Shown here one piece after another: positions 30,547 through 41,267 of a stretch of DNA of 64,000 bases (position 1 is its first letter; each line of letters starts with the position of its first letter). Both the position numbers and the translations under genes were made by a program. The DNA comes from Nostoc sp. NMS8 (GTDB taxonomy: Bacteria > Cyanobacteriota > Cyanobacteriia > Cyanobacteriales > Nostocaceae): NCBI RefSeq assembly GCF_017115045.1, contig NZ_JABXKK010000082.1:38782-102781 (forward strand), given 5' to 3'. The notes under the pieces are model-generated. The model did not search any database, was not told the DNA's origin, and worked only from the letters and a program-made list of their open reading frames with translations.

Positions 30547-31940
30547 TAGATTTCCTCCTCTGAAGAATTTCCTGCTGACCACGGGGCTGGCTGGTATACT
30601 TGCTCCCACACAGGGTTGTAAAAAGCGGCATACACTTCTTGTGCTACTTCTAAAATTCCTATATACCCTGCATAAGGATGGTTGCGTTCTTGATTAATAT
30701 CTAGGAATGGAATTCTAGCTGTGAGAGAGGTGTCTTGATGGCGTTTATCAGCAATTAACATATCAGCTTGATTTTCGTTAATTACCTGTAAAATTTCTTC
30801 AGGACTATTTTGCTCTAGAATTATGCCATGTTGACCCAGCAAACTTTTGACTCTAATTCTATCCTCCTCAATATTATTCTTAGTCAGAATAGCAATAACT
30901 TCCATACCCAATTTCTTAGCAGCAAAGATAATCAACCAACTCTTGAAACTTCCAATAGAAAGGATAATACGCTTACCTTGCAATCGGGTAATATACAGAG
31001 CGAGTTTTTCATCTATTGCAGCAGTTTCTTCTACAATTAACTTTTCTGTACCTTCCTGCAAATCAGAATTACCTAACTTTGCAGCAATATTCCTTAAACA
31101 TTGATTGATTGACTCTATACCATAGATGGACTCTTCAATATAGGGAATGCCATATTTTTTTTCCATCCCTTTTGCCACGTTGATTAATGCTTTGGAGGAG
31201 AGCAGCACGTTAAGTTTGGCACGATGGGCATAGCAAACTTCTTTGTAGATAGCATCGCCTGTAATTTTTGCCAAAACTCTGATACCTAATTTTTCCAGTA
31301 ACGGTAGAACATTCCATATTGCACCTGCGATATTATGTTCACCAATTAGGTTGATGTCATAAGGTGTACTAGTGTCTGGTTCGGTTGTTCCAATAACGTG
31401 TTCTAGCAATGCTTCACCAGCAACACGGTTGCCCAAATTTTGGTTCCCAATAAAGCCAGGACAATGTACAGGAATAGTAGGTATTCCTGTTTTTTCGGTA
31501 GCATCTTTGCAAACTCCCTCGATATCATCTCCAATCAGGGCGGTGATGCAAGTGGAGTAAACAAATACCGCCATCGGTTTGTAGCGTCTTGCTAATTCTA
31601 AAATGCCTTTGTACAGCTTTTTGGCTCCACCGAAGATGATATCGTTCTCATCGATGTCACTAGTAAAACGTATTTTATACAGCATCGAACCAGAAGAGAG
31701 ACTGCTGTAACTTCCCCAAATACTGGCAGCACAGCCACTTGGCCCGTGAACTACATGAGCAGCATCAGTGATTGGTACTAGGGTAATCATTGCACTATCA
31801 AAAGCACAACTCCCTTGAGTAGTTCCAGGTTGGGGTAATTGCGTGGAGGACTTTTTTTTCTTTTGTTTCTGCTGCTGACGAGCATCTTCGGAATTGGAGT
31901 CACTGAGTGAATCGTTGGTTTTTCCTGGAGTGGGATTCAT
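30546..31940 (-). CDS. nifE: Nitrogenase cofactor scaffold protein NifE homologue with altered L-cluster ligand
   Basis: A 464-residue protein. NifE features: GSCAFDSAMITLVPITDAAH, VVHGPSGCAASIWG, FVYSTCITALIGDDIEGVC and HPYAGYIGILEVAQEVYA. Cys45, Cys70 and Cys131 have nearly the spacing of the three O-cluster cysteines of Azotobacter NifE (37, 62, 124). Where NifE normally has a cysteine in the V-C-S-K-A-L motif (Cys250 in Azotobacter, L-cluster ligand), this protein has Ser248 (codon TCC at 31197-31199; NVLLSSKALINVAK). The N-terminus carries a charged Gln/Lys stretch (residues ~21-33). It is coupled to nifN by a 1-base overlap and lies 359 bp behind nifH. A vnfE assignment is possible. Confidence 0.87.
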   Translation of the reverse strand: MNPTPGKTNDSLSDSNSEDARQQQKQKKKKSSTQLPQPGTTQGSCAFDSAMITLVPITDAAHVVHGPSGCAASIWGSYSSLSSGSMLYKIRFTSDIDENDIIFGGAKKLYKGILELARRYKPMAVFVYSTCITALIGDDIEGVCKDATEKTGIPTIPVHCPGFIGNQNLGNRVAGEALLEHVIGTTEPDTSTPYDINLIGEHNIAGAIWNVLPLLEKLGIRVLAKITGDAIYKEVCYAHRAKLNVLLSSKALINVAKGMEKKYGIPYIEESIYGIESINQCLRNIAAKLGNSDLQEGTEKLIVEETAAIDEKLALYITRLQGKRIILSIGSFKSWLIIFAAKKLGMEVIAILTKNNIEEDRIRVKSLLGQHGIILEQNSPEEILQVINENQADMLIADKRHQDTSLTARIPFLDINQERNHPYAGYIGILEVAQEVYAAFYNPVWEQVYQPAPWSAGNSSEEEI

Positions 31941-32040
31941 TTGTTTGGTGACAATAGGTAGAATTTGTTAGATGTTAACTGAATTCCCAAAGGCTTTTAT
32001 AGGACTTTCATTTATTAATGTATCTAAAACATGGAATAAA

Positions 32041-32071
32041 AGGGAATGATCAAGAGAATTGATCATTCCCT
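32041..32071 (-). terminator. Hairpin in the nifH-nifE gap, terminator or processing element
   Basis: AGGGAATGATCA (32041-32052) pairs with TGATCATTCCCT (32060-32071), a 12-bp perfect stem with a 7-base loop. On the coding (minus) strand it is followed by TTTTATT, so it looks like a weak intrinsic terminator between nifH and nifE. It may set the excess of NifH over NifEN that is known for nif operons. Confidence 0.6.
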
Positions 32072-32248
32072 AAAATATAAACATCAACTAGGTTAGAGAA
32101 GGAGAAAACAAAAACATGAACTAAACTATTAAAGTATTAATTTTGCTGTGTATGCTTTAGTAGATTAGTTTTAACACGGTGAGGATAAAATACTTAGAGG
32201 TTAAGATTAGCTATTCGATTACCTCCATTTTAAAAGATTGGTGAGAAA

Positions 32249-32267
32249 GTGGGCGAGAATAGCCCAC
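32249..32267 (-). terminator. Short hairpin just after nifH
   Basis: GTGGGC (32249-32254) and GCCCAC (32262-32267) form a 6-bp stem followed on the minus strand by TTTCT, 33 bases past the nifH stop. It could protect the 3' end of a nifH message or terminate part of transcription. Confidence 0.5.
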
Positions 32268-32299
32268 CAAATATTTACTTTGTATTTAGCACTTGAGTC

Positions 32300-33322
<1,023 letters not shown>

Positions 33323-33341
33323 TTACAGCAGCAATCTGATA

Positions 33342-33369
33342 TAGAACGTTGTTGGAGGTGCGCGTTCTA
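33342..33369. promoter_or_regulatory. Candidate operator upstream of nifH
   Basis: An inverted repeat TAGAACG (33342-33348) and CGTTCTA (33363-33369) with 14-base spacer lies about 90 bp upstream of the nifH start codon. A second small dyad CTGTAA-AA-TTACAG lies at 33315-33328. Either could bind the XRE/PBP-like regulator encoded nearby. This is based on symmetry and position only. Confidence 0.3.
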
Positions 33370-33497
33370 CAGCAAAAAGAGTCCGAAGAAAGAACATATT
33401 CAAGTTTTGGTCAGTTTTCGTTGACCATTAGTCATTACTCAAGGAATATTGCAAGTATTACCATCCGCTCACTTAAATGATTTCTCTAGCGGTAGCA

Positions 33498-33645
33498 ATA
33501 CCAATTGGAAAAAAGAAAGCGACAAATAGACCATTTGTAGAGACGCGATTCATGAGCCAGCGCGTTGCGGGGGTTCCCCCCGTTGTAGCGACTGGCGTCG
33601 CGTCTTTACCCAAGGATGTGTTACAGTCATGAATTGAATTGGTAT
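33498..33645. mobile_element. Small inverted-repeat element, 148 bp, upstream of nifH
   Basis: Bounded by ATACCAATT (33498-33506) and AATTGGTAT (33637-33645). A 24-bp direct repeat (starts AATACCAATTGGAAAAAAGA) occurs at 33497-33520 and again at 33646-33669. The interior has GTAGAGACGCGA facing TCGCGTCTTTAC, interrupted by a GCGGGGGTTCCCCCC hairpin. A related 17-bp palindrome TACCAATTAAATTGGTA is at 35231-35247. No coding potential. Confidence 0.6.
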
Positions 33646-33836
33646 AATACCAATTGGAAAAAAGAAAGCTACAGATTCCAAGCCGGAAACTCAAATTGAA
33701 ATCCGAATTACGAATTCAGCATTATCAGTTGTTGTAATCTCCTGAAGGTTGCTCATACCTTAAGAGTGGTTGCAGCAGGAATTTCAATTTACGCCAAGTT
33801 TTCCCTAAACCACACAACCAACCATTGCAATCCACT

Positions 33837-34970
33837 CTAAACAGTCGCTACAACTTCCCCGATTTTGCTGATATCGTAACCGCCGAGAATTTCAAATTGG
33901 GAGTGAACCATCCGATGTCCCAAAGTACTGAGCAACTGCTGTACTGGTGCTTCTTCTAAATATTCCTTGAGAATCACCAAATCATATCGTGACTGATGTA
34001 AAGGGATAAATCCCAGTCCAAAGGCGGTAGCTACAGATGCCGTACTCATACCAGCATCGGCAATTCCTCTGACTACAGCTTGGGCAACATCTTGGTGACT
34101 TTTGAGTACATTATCAAAGCCCTGAATGGTATCGAACGGTATCTGCTCCTTTTGGAGTGTTTGTTCCAAAAGCATCCGACTACCAGAACCGATTTCGCGG
34201 TTAACAATAGTCGCTCCCCCAGCAACTAAGTCACTAACTGTTCTAATTCCCATTGGATTGCCAGACTTCAACAAAAGTCCTTCTTCCCAAACACCAAGGG
34301 TAATCAGAACTGCTTCCCTCCCAGCCAAAACATCTCGAACAAAGGGAGTATTATACTCACCAGTTTCAGGATCGTACAGATGCATCCCAGCGATGTGCGC
34401 CTCACCTCTGCATAGACTGTGCAATGCAGCCATGCTGTTGGCGAAGTTATATTGGACTCGCAGTTGGGGATGCCAGCGTTCGGTGGCTCTTGCCCATAGT
34501 GAAATTACAGGGGCACAACCAGCAATCACAACGGTGTTGTGAAGTGTGTCGAGATTATCGTCTAAAAGACGGACTCGAACTTTATTTGTACCTGCAAGGC
34601 TTGTACTTTCACCATCAGCCGGAATCATATCTTGGCGAAAAGCATCCTTACCAATCAAGGGGTAAGCTATCCATTGTCCTCCGACACGAGCCATGCTGAC
34701 TCGTAGTTGCTGACCATTCGGAACGGGTTTGGCAAGAACTGCTTCAATTTCAGGTAAATCTCGCTCTAACCAGAATAGATCCTCTACTTGACAGCCAAGC
34801 GCTTTGGCCAAGCGAAGTGTTATGGCTACTGAGGGAGCATATAGTCCCGACTCTACACCACTAATAGTCTGACGAGTCACATTAGCGATGTTAGCCAAAT
34901 CTTGTTGGCTCATGCCTAAGCGAGTTCTAATTGACTTCAAGTTATTACGGAGGTCACTATCCTGCTTCAT
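33837..34970 (-). CDS. XRE-HTH regulator with PBP-like (molybdate-sensor-type) C-domain
   Basis: A 377-residue protein. Residues ~11-65 are an XRE-type helix-turn-helix (LKSIRTRLGMSQQDLANIANVTRQTISGVESG). From about 110 to 370 the sequence follows the periplasmic-binding-protein-like domain PF12727 (TVVIAGCAPVISLWA, REIGSGSRMLLEQTLQKEQI, VVRGIADAGMSTASVA), which in other regulators senses molybdate or related ligands. No signal peptide is present, so the binding domain works in the cytosol as a sensor. Its placement next to nifH-nifE-nifN suggests metal- or nitrogen-dependent control of these genes; repressors of this general design are known for the vnf genes of Anabaena variabilis (recalled). 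Same orientation as nifH. Confidence 0.82.
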   Translation of the reverse strand: MKQDSDLRNNLKSIRTRLGMSQQDLANIANVTRQTISGVESGLYAPSVAITLRLAKALGCQVEDLFWLERDLPEIEAVLAKPVPNGQQLRVSMARVGGQWIAYPLIGKDAFRQDMIPADGESTSLAGTNKVRVRLLDDNLDTLHNTVVIAGCAPVISLWARATERWHPQLRVQYNFANSMAALHSLCRGEAHIAGMHLYDPETGEYNTPFVRDVLAGREAVLITLGVWEEGLLLKSGNPMGIRTVSDLVAGGATIVNREIGSGSRMLLEQTLQKEQIPFDTIQGFDNVLKSHQDVAQAVVRGIADAGMSTASVATAFGLGFIPLHQSRYDLVILKEYLEEAPVQQLLSTLGHRMVHSQFEILGGYDISKIGEVVATV

Positions 34971-35512
34971 TGGCTTTGTCTCTTGGTTTCAAAAAGCCGT
35001 AGCGGATTTAAACATTGCATCTGCCAAGGCGAAAGTGGGGTCTTTGAGTTTATATCATTTCTCTTTGACAACTTTTTGTACTTTCGCTGTTTTGATTCCC
35101 CATACAAAAAGACTATCACAGAAATTGCCAATTTGCTTGCGAAGCGCAAATTATTTTTGCACGTGGTTACTTTTTAGCCACTTTTTTGGCTCAAAAGCCC
35201 CAAATTCCGATAAACAGAGCATTTATCTAGCAGAAATTTCTACCAATTAAATTGGTATAAAGTGGCGTTTAATACAGTTTTAGAGATTAGTTTCAGCTTT
35301 GATGCTTGATAGGCGAGTAATACAAGCCTTAGAAAACATACCAACCAATTTCGTGTTTTGGGGTAAATTTTGCCCTGACGAAAAATTACCTATTTGACTA
35401 AAGTGAATATACAAATAGCATCAGCCAAGAATTGCTATTTTAAGTTTTTGCACAATCAATTAGGGATTTACCAAAGTATGCAACAGATGGCAACAAAGCA
35501 ATGGAGAGAAAA
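34971..35512. other. Intergenic region upstream of the regulator
   Basis: A gap of about 540 bp between divergent genes. It contains the 17-bp ACCAATT palindrome (35231-35247). Several spurious frames cross it on both strands with no family resemblance. Promoters for the regulator and for the small protein gene at 35513 are expected here. Confidence 0.5.
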
Positions 35513-35878
35513 ATGATTACCGAAGAAGACTTAGCCCAGCAGTTTAACGTAATTATTGAACACACTCACCCACGGGTATGGAAACTATTAAGTCAATGTT
35601 ATGTAAAGGTGATAGATCCTCATCCTCACTTAACAAGAGTGAATATAAAAACATGCATCCGCCATGCAAAATACATTGGTATTTATTGCCCTGACAGAGT
35701 AATGAGCGCTGTAATAGAACAAAAAAACCTACTCAAAGAAGTAGCAGAATACTTGGGTTTAGTAGAGATTGTTTGCTTGAATGCCAATCACTTAATGCGC
35801 GATCCACTCTCAAATCTCAAGCAAGCTTATCCTCAGTTGTGGTTAGACTTGTTGTGGATTGTCACCCAAGAACAATAA
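35513..35878 (+). CDS. Hypothetical protein, 121 residues, unknown
   Basis: From the ATG at 35513 (MITEEDLAQQFNVIIEHTHPRVWKLL); an upstream ATG at 35501 adds four residues. It is a soluble, helix-rich protein with three Cys and several His residues (HTHPRVWKLLSQCYVKVIDPHPH; IKTCIRHAKYIGIYCPDRV). I do not recognise a family. It is encoded 99 bp before another unknown small gene in the same direction and just beyond the nif regulator. No homology to mobile genes is seen. Confidence 0.6.
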   Translation: MITEEDLAQQFNVIIEHTHPRVWKLLSQCYVKVIDPHPHLTRVNIKTCIRHAKYIGIYCPDRVMSAVIEQKNLLKEVAEYLGLVEIVCLNANHLMRDPLSNLKQAYPQLWLDLLWIVTQEQ

Positions 35879-35977
35879 TCTAGTAAGCCTGATTTTTCTA
35901 CAAAATTCAATCTGCAAAAAATCAAAAGTACCAATCTTCACCGCAGCTTCGTTATTTTTGAAGCTTGCTAAAATATT

Positions 35978-36352
35978 ATGAATCAACCATGCCTGCATCC
36001 AGATGATTTGCCTTCACCTCAAACAATCAAGCTGAGTGAAATACTATTTAGACAGCTTGAAGAAACAACTAAAAAAAGCTTTTTCTTAGCGTGCGATCGC
36101 ATGACACGGATTTTATTATCGAGTTGTCATTGGTATTTCCAAATCAATAGTGGTGTTTTGACGTTAATCGTGATTTGTAATAATATGAAAAGCTATCGTC
36201 AGATCATGAAAACTGTTCCCCAATTTGCTGGTCACTTAAAACAGTTTGCCAACAGAGCTAAAATCACTGTTAGTTCTCCAGTTGACAAAGGTATACCTTG
36301 GGTACTCAATATAGATAATGCCTTACCTGAAGGAGATTTGCCTAATACCTGA
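35978..36352 (+). CDS. Hypothetical protein, 124 residues, unknown
   Basis: Begins MNQPCLHPDDLPSPQTIKLSEILFRQLEE. The first third is a predicted helix; the middle (ILLSSCHWYFQINSGVLTLIVICNN) could be two beta strands or a hydrophobic core; the rest (QIMKTVPQFAGHLKQFANRAKITVSS) is amphipathic. No known family is recognised. Cys and His residues recur at the start (CLHPDD). It follows the other unknown gene by 99 bp and may be co-transcribed. Confidence 0.6.
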   Translation: MNQPCLHPDDLPSPQTIKLSEILFRQLEETTKKSFFLACDRMTRILLSSCHWYFQINSGVLTLIVICNNMKSYRQIMKTVPQFAGHLKQFANRAKITVSSPVDKGIPWVLNIDNALPEGDLPNT

Positions 36353-36846
36353 TAGAGCAACCAGAATTTGTTCTAGGAAAATCATCACTTCATCTGCATT
36401 AATCATTAAATAGACTTCTTGTTCTTCACTGTATATAAGTTTTCTGCTAAATCTTTCGGTATGATGGAAGTAATGCCTACTCCTAGAAAAATTTCCCAGA
36501 TTACATCAGGCTTCTCTACATTTTTATGAATGGTTTTTAGAGGAGATTTCAGACACTATCCTATACATACTTTGCTGTGTCTGACTAAATAGTAGGGAAC
36601 CCTGATGTTATGTTAGGTAAATTTGCACTAAGTAAGCTTTTAATTCACTGCTTTTGTTAACTAACTAATTGTAATTAATTATACTATTTGTTTGCCAGAC
36701 ATTTAAGTTAGCTGTCCAGGCAATAAAAAGCAATATATGCTAAGATTGTATCAAAATATAGCAATTATTCAAGAGCAATTTAGAATAATTTTGCGCTTTG
36801 TTGAGTAAAAAAGCTAAAATCTACGATTTTTGGAGATTTTTAGGTT
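36353..36846. other. Intergenic region upstream of gyrA
   Basis: About 490 AT-rich bases with no frame, repeat or hairpin that stands out. It should contain the gyrA promoter. Confidence 0.5.
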
Positions 36847-39462
36847 ATGACAACCTCACAGGAGAGGATTATCCCGATTGACTTGCGAACCGAAATGTCG
36901 CAGTCTTATCTGGAATACGCCATGAGCGTGATAGTGGGTCGGGCGTTGCCAGATGCCAGGGATGGTCTAAAACCTGTGCATCGTCGCATTCTCTACGCAA
37001 TGCACGAGCTAGGTCTGCTCCACGATCGCCCCTTTAAGAAATGCGCCCGTGTGGTAGGGGAAGTATTAGGTAAATATCATCCTCACGGCGACACGGCAGT
37101 ATATGATGCCTTGGTGCGGATGGCGCAGGATTTTTCCATGCGATCGCCCCTAGTTAACGGGCATGGTAACTTTGGTTCGGTAGATAACGATCCGCCAGCG
37201 GCGATGCGGTACACAGAATGCCGCTTGCAAGCTTTAACTAGTGCTGGTTTACTCCACGACATCGAATTAGAAACTGTAGACTTTGCCGATAACTTCGACG
37301 GTTCTCAACAAGAACCGACAGTTTTACCCGCACGGATTCCCCAGTTATTGCTCAACGGTTCGTCTGGGATTGCCGTGGGTATGGCCACCAACATTCCCCC
37401 CCACAACTTGGGCGAATTGATTGATGCTTTGGTGGCTGTAATCCACAATCCAGAAATCACCGATCTCGAATTAATGCAGTATGTCCACGGGCCAGATTTT
37501 CCAACTGGGGCGCAGATTTTGGGGACATCTGCCATTCGCGAAGCTTACACTACCGGGCGTGGTTCCATTACCATGCGTGGTGTCGCTAACATTGAAACCG
37601 TTGAACAACGGGGACGCCCAGATAGAGAAGCAATTATCATCACCGAATTGCCCTATCAAACCAACAAAGCGGCGCTGATTGAAAAAATCGCCGAAATGGT
37701 GAACGAAAAGCGGCTAGAGGGCATCGCAGATATCCGGGATGAAAGCGATCGCGACGGGATGCGAGTTGTCATCGAACTCAAGCGTGATGCTTATCCCCGC
37801 GTCGTTCTAAACAACCTCTATAAGCAAACGCCACTGCAAGCAAACTTCGGCGCAAATATGCTGGCGTTGGTGAATAGCGAACCCCAAGTACTCACCCTCA
37901 AGCAGTTCTTAACCGTCTTCTTGGATTTCCGCATCGAATCCATTGCCAGACGCACTCGTTACGAATTGCGGAAAGCCGAGGAACGCGATCATCTCCTGCA
38001 AGGATTATTAATTGCCCTATCTCAGTTAGATCCGATTATTGTCTTGATTCGCCATGCGCCCGATGCACCCACAGCCAAAGGCGAATTAATCACAACTTAC
38101 GGACTCTCAGAAGTGCAAGCAGATGCGATTTTGCAGATGCAATTGCGCCGCTTGACTGCCTTAGAAGCAGATAAAATTCGTCTGGAACACGATGAATTGC
38201 AAGCGAAGATTACCGATTTGCAAGATATTTTGGCACGTCGGGAGAGAGTGCTAGAAATCATTGAAACCGAAGTCGCACAACTCAAAACTAACTTCGCCAC
38301 ACCCCGCCGCACGGTGATTTTACCAGGGGAAGGGGAATTAGACGATCGCGACCTCATTGCCAATGAAAAAGCGATAATTCTGGTGACAGAGCAAGGCTAC
38401 ATCAAACGGATGCCAGTGAACACCTTTGAAGCGCAAAGCCGTGCTACCAGAGGTAAAGCCGCAGCCAAGGTGAAGGATGATGATACCATTGAGCATTTCT
38501 TAACTTGCTGCGATCACGACAGTATTTTATTCTTTAGCGAGCGTGGTGTTGTTTATTGCCTGAGAGCTTATCAAATTCCAGCGAGTTCGCGCACCAGTCG
38601 CGGGACACCAATCGTCCAAATGTTACCGATTCCCAAAGAGGAAAAAATCACCTCCATTGTACCGGTTGACGAGTTTAGCAGCGAAGAATATCTGGTCATG
38701 CTCACTAAGGGCGGCAATATCAAGAAAACCGAATTGGCAGCCTTTAGTCATATTCGCGCCAATGGTTTGATTGCTATTTCCTTAGAAGAAGGCGACCAAC
38801 TGCGCTGGGTACGACGTGCCAGAGTCGAGGACAGTGTAATCATTGGTTCTCGTAACGGGATGGCAATTAACTTCCGGTGCAACCACGAACAACTGCGTCC
38901 TTTAAGTAGGGCGACTCGTGGAGTGAAAGCCATGAAACTCAAAAATAAAGATGAACTCGTGGGTATGGATATTCTGCCCGCAGCAATTCTTGAAACTTTG
39001 GATATAGTTACAGAAGCCGAAATAGCCGAAACAGAAGATATCGAAACAATCGAAACAGAAGATATCGAAATTACCGAAATTACTGAAGAGTCCGCAGAAG
39101 TGCCTAGTAGTGGCGTAGTTGGCCCTTGGGTGTTGGTAATTACAATGGGTGGATATGGTAAGCGCGTACCCGTTGCTCAGTTCCGGCTGCAAAATCGTGC
39201 TGGTCAGGGTTTAATGGCAACCAAGTTCAAAAACCGCAAAACCAAAGACAAGTTGGCAACCCTACGCATTGTCAACAATGATGATGATGAAATCATGATG
39301 GTGACAAATCGCGGTATTATCATCCGTCAAGCAGTGAATGCGATTTCTATCCAATCGCGATCGGCGACTGGGGTAAGAGTGCAGCGTTTAGATGAAGATG
39401 ACGCTATTACCGGAGTAGCAATAGTTCCACCTGATGCTGTCGATGCAGAAGAAGCAGAGTAG
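36847..39462 (+). CDS. gyrA: DNA gyrase subunit A
   Basis: An 871-residue protein. The opening [36 protein letters not shown] is the type IIA topoisomerase A core. The catalytic Tyr lies in the [12 protein letters not shown] segment. The quinolone pocket reads [15 protein letters not shown], with Thr at the position of E. coli Ser83. The C-terminal beta-pinwheel shows repeated SRATRGxxAxKxK blades. Between two blades, at about residues 715-750, there is an acidic low-complexity insert with a 24-bp repeat (39027-39046 and 39051-39070, encoding ETEDIE units). The lnt gene starts inside its last codons in another frame. Confidence 0.96.
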   Translation: MTTSQERIIPIDLRTEMSQSYLEYAMSVIVGRALPDARDGLKPVHRRILYAMHELGLLHDRPFKKCARVVGEVLGKYHPHGDTAVYDALVRMAQDFSMRSPLVNGHGNFGSVDNDPPAAMRYTECRLQALTSAGLLHDIELETVDFADNFDGSQQEPTVLPARIPQLLLNGSSGIAVGMATNIPPHNLGELIDALVAVIHNPEITDLELMQYVHGPDFPTGAQILGTSAIREAYTTGRGSITMRGVANIETVEQRGRPDREAIIITELPYQTNKAALIEKIAEMVNEKRLEGIADIRDESDRDGMRVVIELKRDAYPRVVLNNLYKQTPLQANFGANMLALVNSEPQVLTLKQFLTVFLDFRIESIARRTRYELRKAEERDHLLQGLLIALSQLDPIIVLIRHAPDAPTAKGELITTYGLSEVQADAILQMQLRRLTALEADKIRLEHDELQAKITDLQDILARRERVLEIIETEVAQLKTNFATPRRTVILPGEGELDDRDLIANEKAIILVTEQGYIKRMPVNTFEAQSRATRGKAAAKVKDDDTIEHFLTCCDHDSILFFSERGVVYCLRAYQIPASSRTSRGTPIVQMLPIPKEEKITSIVPVDEFSSEEYLVMLTKGGNIKKTELAAFSHIRANGLIAISLEEGDQLRWVRRARVEDSVIIGSRNGMAINFRCNHEQLRPLSRATRGVKAMKLKNKDELVGMDILPAAILETLDIVTEAEIAETEDIETIETEDIEITEITEESAEVPSSGVVGPWVLVITMGGYGKRVPVAQFRLQNRAGQGLMATKFKNRKTKDKLATLRIVNNDDDEIMMVTNRGIIIRQAVNAISIQSRSATGVRVQRLDEDDAITGVAIVPPDAVDAEEAE

Positions 39463-41068
39463 AAAGCAGGGGGAGCAAGGGAAGCAGGGGAGGCAGGGGG
39501 AGAGGTTAACCGCCTTACTCCCTTACTTGATTGCCTTAGCCAGTGGGATTTTAATGGGATTAACCGTCGCTCCAGTGGGTGCATGGTTCTTGGCTTGGAT
39601 TGCCCTAGTCCCTTTATGGGTACTAGTTGTTACTTACTCCAAACGCCAAAACCAATCCCCCCCTGCTTTCTTCTGGGGTATCGGTTATCACGGTGTTGCC
39701 CTATTCTGGATTACCGGAATTCACCCAATGACATGGTTGGGTGTACCTTGGTTGCCGAGTTTGGTAATTACCCTTTTTTGTTGGGGATTTATCAGTGTAT
39801 TGGGAGGGGTATTCGTTAGTATTTGGGCGGCTGTAATGGTTCGTCTGAAGGGACAAAAACCGTGGCTACGTATACTTATTGGTACAGCCGTCTGGTGTGG
39901 CTTAGAGAGTCTATGGAGTGCTGGCCCTTTGTGGTGGAGTTCCCTTGCTTACACCCAAAGTCCGCACAATCTCGTAATTGTACATTTGGGGCAACTCTCT
40001 GGGCCTAATACTGTGACAGCTGCGATCGCTGCTGTTAATGGCTTGATTGCTGAAGGATGGATAAACCGCAGAGGCACAGAGGGCACAGAGAAAATTTCCT
40101 CCGTGTTCTCTGCGCCTCTGCGGTTCGTTAATAAATACTGGGTTATCGCCACAGGATTATTAATTACCTTACACCTCATCGGTTTTTTCTTATACAGCCG
40201 TCCCATCGCCCAACCCCCAGAAGCAGCGTTAAAAGTGGGGATTGTTCAGGGTAACATCCCGAACCGACTTTTACGAAGTTCCGAAGGGTTTCGTCGTGCC
40301 CAAGAAAATTACACTAATGGCTATCTAACTTTAGCAGAGCAAGGTGTAGATGCAGTTCTCACCCCAGAAGGAGCCTTACCTATTTTCCAGCGTGACTTAT
40401 TGGGAACTGCCTTAGTCGCAGTAGTGAAGGAAAAAGGCGTAGTTGCTTGGATTGGGGCTTTTGGCGAACGGGGAGACAGTTATACAATTAGTTTGTTTAC
40501 CTTCAATAGTAAAGGTGAAATTGTCAGCCGCTACGATAAAGCCAAACTAGTACCTTTGGGAGAATATATTCCCTTTGAAGGAATTTTAGGCGGGATAGTT
40601 CAACGCTTGTCGCCTTTGGAGGCACACCAAGTTCCCGGTTCAGCAAATCAGATATTTGACACTCCATTTGGTCGTGCGATCGCTAGTATATGCTACGAAT
40701 CTGCTTTTCCTGAACAATTTCGCCGTCAAGCGGCGGCGGGTGGGCAATTTATTCTCAGTTCTTCTAACGATGCCCATTACACTCCATCGATGCCATTCCA
40801 GCATCATGCACAGGATATCATGCGGGCCATTGAAACCGATCGCTGGTCAGCACGGGCAACTAATACTGGATATTCAGCCTTTGTAAATCCTCATGGTGGA
40901 ACCTTGTGGATGTCTGGATATAATACCTATGAAACTCATGCTGAAATAATTTATCGGCGACAGACACAGACTTTATATGTGCGTTGGGGTGATTGGTTAA
41001 CACCATTGTTATTTATCTCCTCTGGAGGAGCTTGGTTGCTAATTCGCAGTATAAATAAATATCAATAA
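39434..41068 (+). CDS. lnt: Apolipoprotein N-acyltransferase
   Basis: A 544-residue protein. After a repeat-encoded N-terminus, hydrophobic helices run from about residue 29 ([16 protein letters not shown]) to about 185, followed by the nitrilase-like domain with Glu in [10 protein letters not shown], Lys in [15 protein letters not shown] and Cys in [13 protein letters not shown], the expected Glu-Lys-Cys triad. Lnt adds the third acyl chain to outer-membrane lipoproteins. Start uncertain: ATG at 39434 or 39443, both overlapping the end of gyrA; residues ~5-24 ([20 protein letters not shown]) come from a purine-rich dispersed repeat. Residues ~211-232 come from an inserted palindromic repeat (40064-40125) in frame. 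Confidence 0.93.
   Translation: MLSMQKKQSRKQGEQGKQGRQGERLTALLPYLIALASGILMGLTVAPVGAWFLAWIALVPLWVLVVTYSKRQNQSPPAFFWGIGYHGVALFWITGIHPMTWLGVPWLPSLVITLFCWGFISVLGGVFVSIWAAVMVRLKGQKPWLRILIGTAVWCGLESLWSAGPLWWSSLAYTQSPHNLVIVHLGQLSGPNTVTAAIAAVNGLIAEGWINRRGTEGTEKISSVFSAPLRFVNKYWVIATGLLITLHLIGFFLYSRPIAQPPEAALKVGIVQGNIPNRLLRSSEGFRRAQENYTNGYLTLAEQGVDAVLTPEGALPIFQRDLLGTALVAVVKEKGVVAWIGAFGERGDSYTISLFTFNSKGEIVSRYDKAKLVPLGEYIPFEGILGGIVQRLSPLEAHQVPGSANQIFDTPFGRAIASICYESAFPEQFRRQAAAGGQFILSSSNDAHYTPSMPFQHHAQDIMRAIETDRWSARATNTGYSAFVNPHGGTLWMSGYNTYETHAEIIYRRQTQTLYVRWGDWLTPLLFISSGGAWLLIRSINKYQ
39465..39504. repeat. Purine-rich GGGGAGCAGGGGAGG repeat at the gyrA-lnt junction
   Basis: Runs such as GCAGGGGGAGCAAGGGAAGC begin right after the gyrA stop and are translated as the N-terminus of Lnt. 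The same kind of sequence is found in the histidine kinase insert (55585-55620). Confidence 0.6.
40064..40125. repeat. Palindromic repeat inserted in frame inside lnt
   Basis: AACCGCAGAGGC (40064-40075) is exactly complementary to GCCTCTGCGGTT (40114-40125), and the pairing continues imperfectly to the centre around GAAAATTTC. This is the familiar Nostoc hairpin repeat of AACCGCAGAGGCGCAGAG type. It is translated as roughly [20 protein letters not shown] without a stop. Confidence 0.8.
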
Positions 41069-41267
41069 TTTTGGAAAACATTAGTATATTGAGTCTTTGG
41101 TGTAATTTTGTCCAGAGTTGAACAATTAGCGATCGCTTAATTACTTAATTTTACCCTTGCCAGTAACTCAAAAGTTGAGCAAGGTAGAAGTACGGAATTT
41201 CCCTTTGAAAGCTAAATTATGGACATTCATAGCCACTCATTTCAACTATTTTTGAGGCTTTTTCCAA

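Noticed and set aside
33473..33694. 73-codon minus-strand frame upstream of nifH
   Set aside because: It lies across an inverted-repeat element and its direct repeats and shows no protein features.
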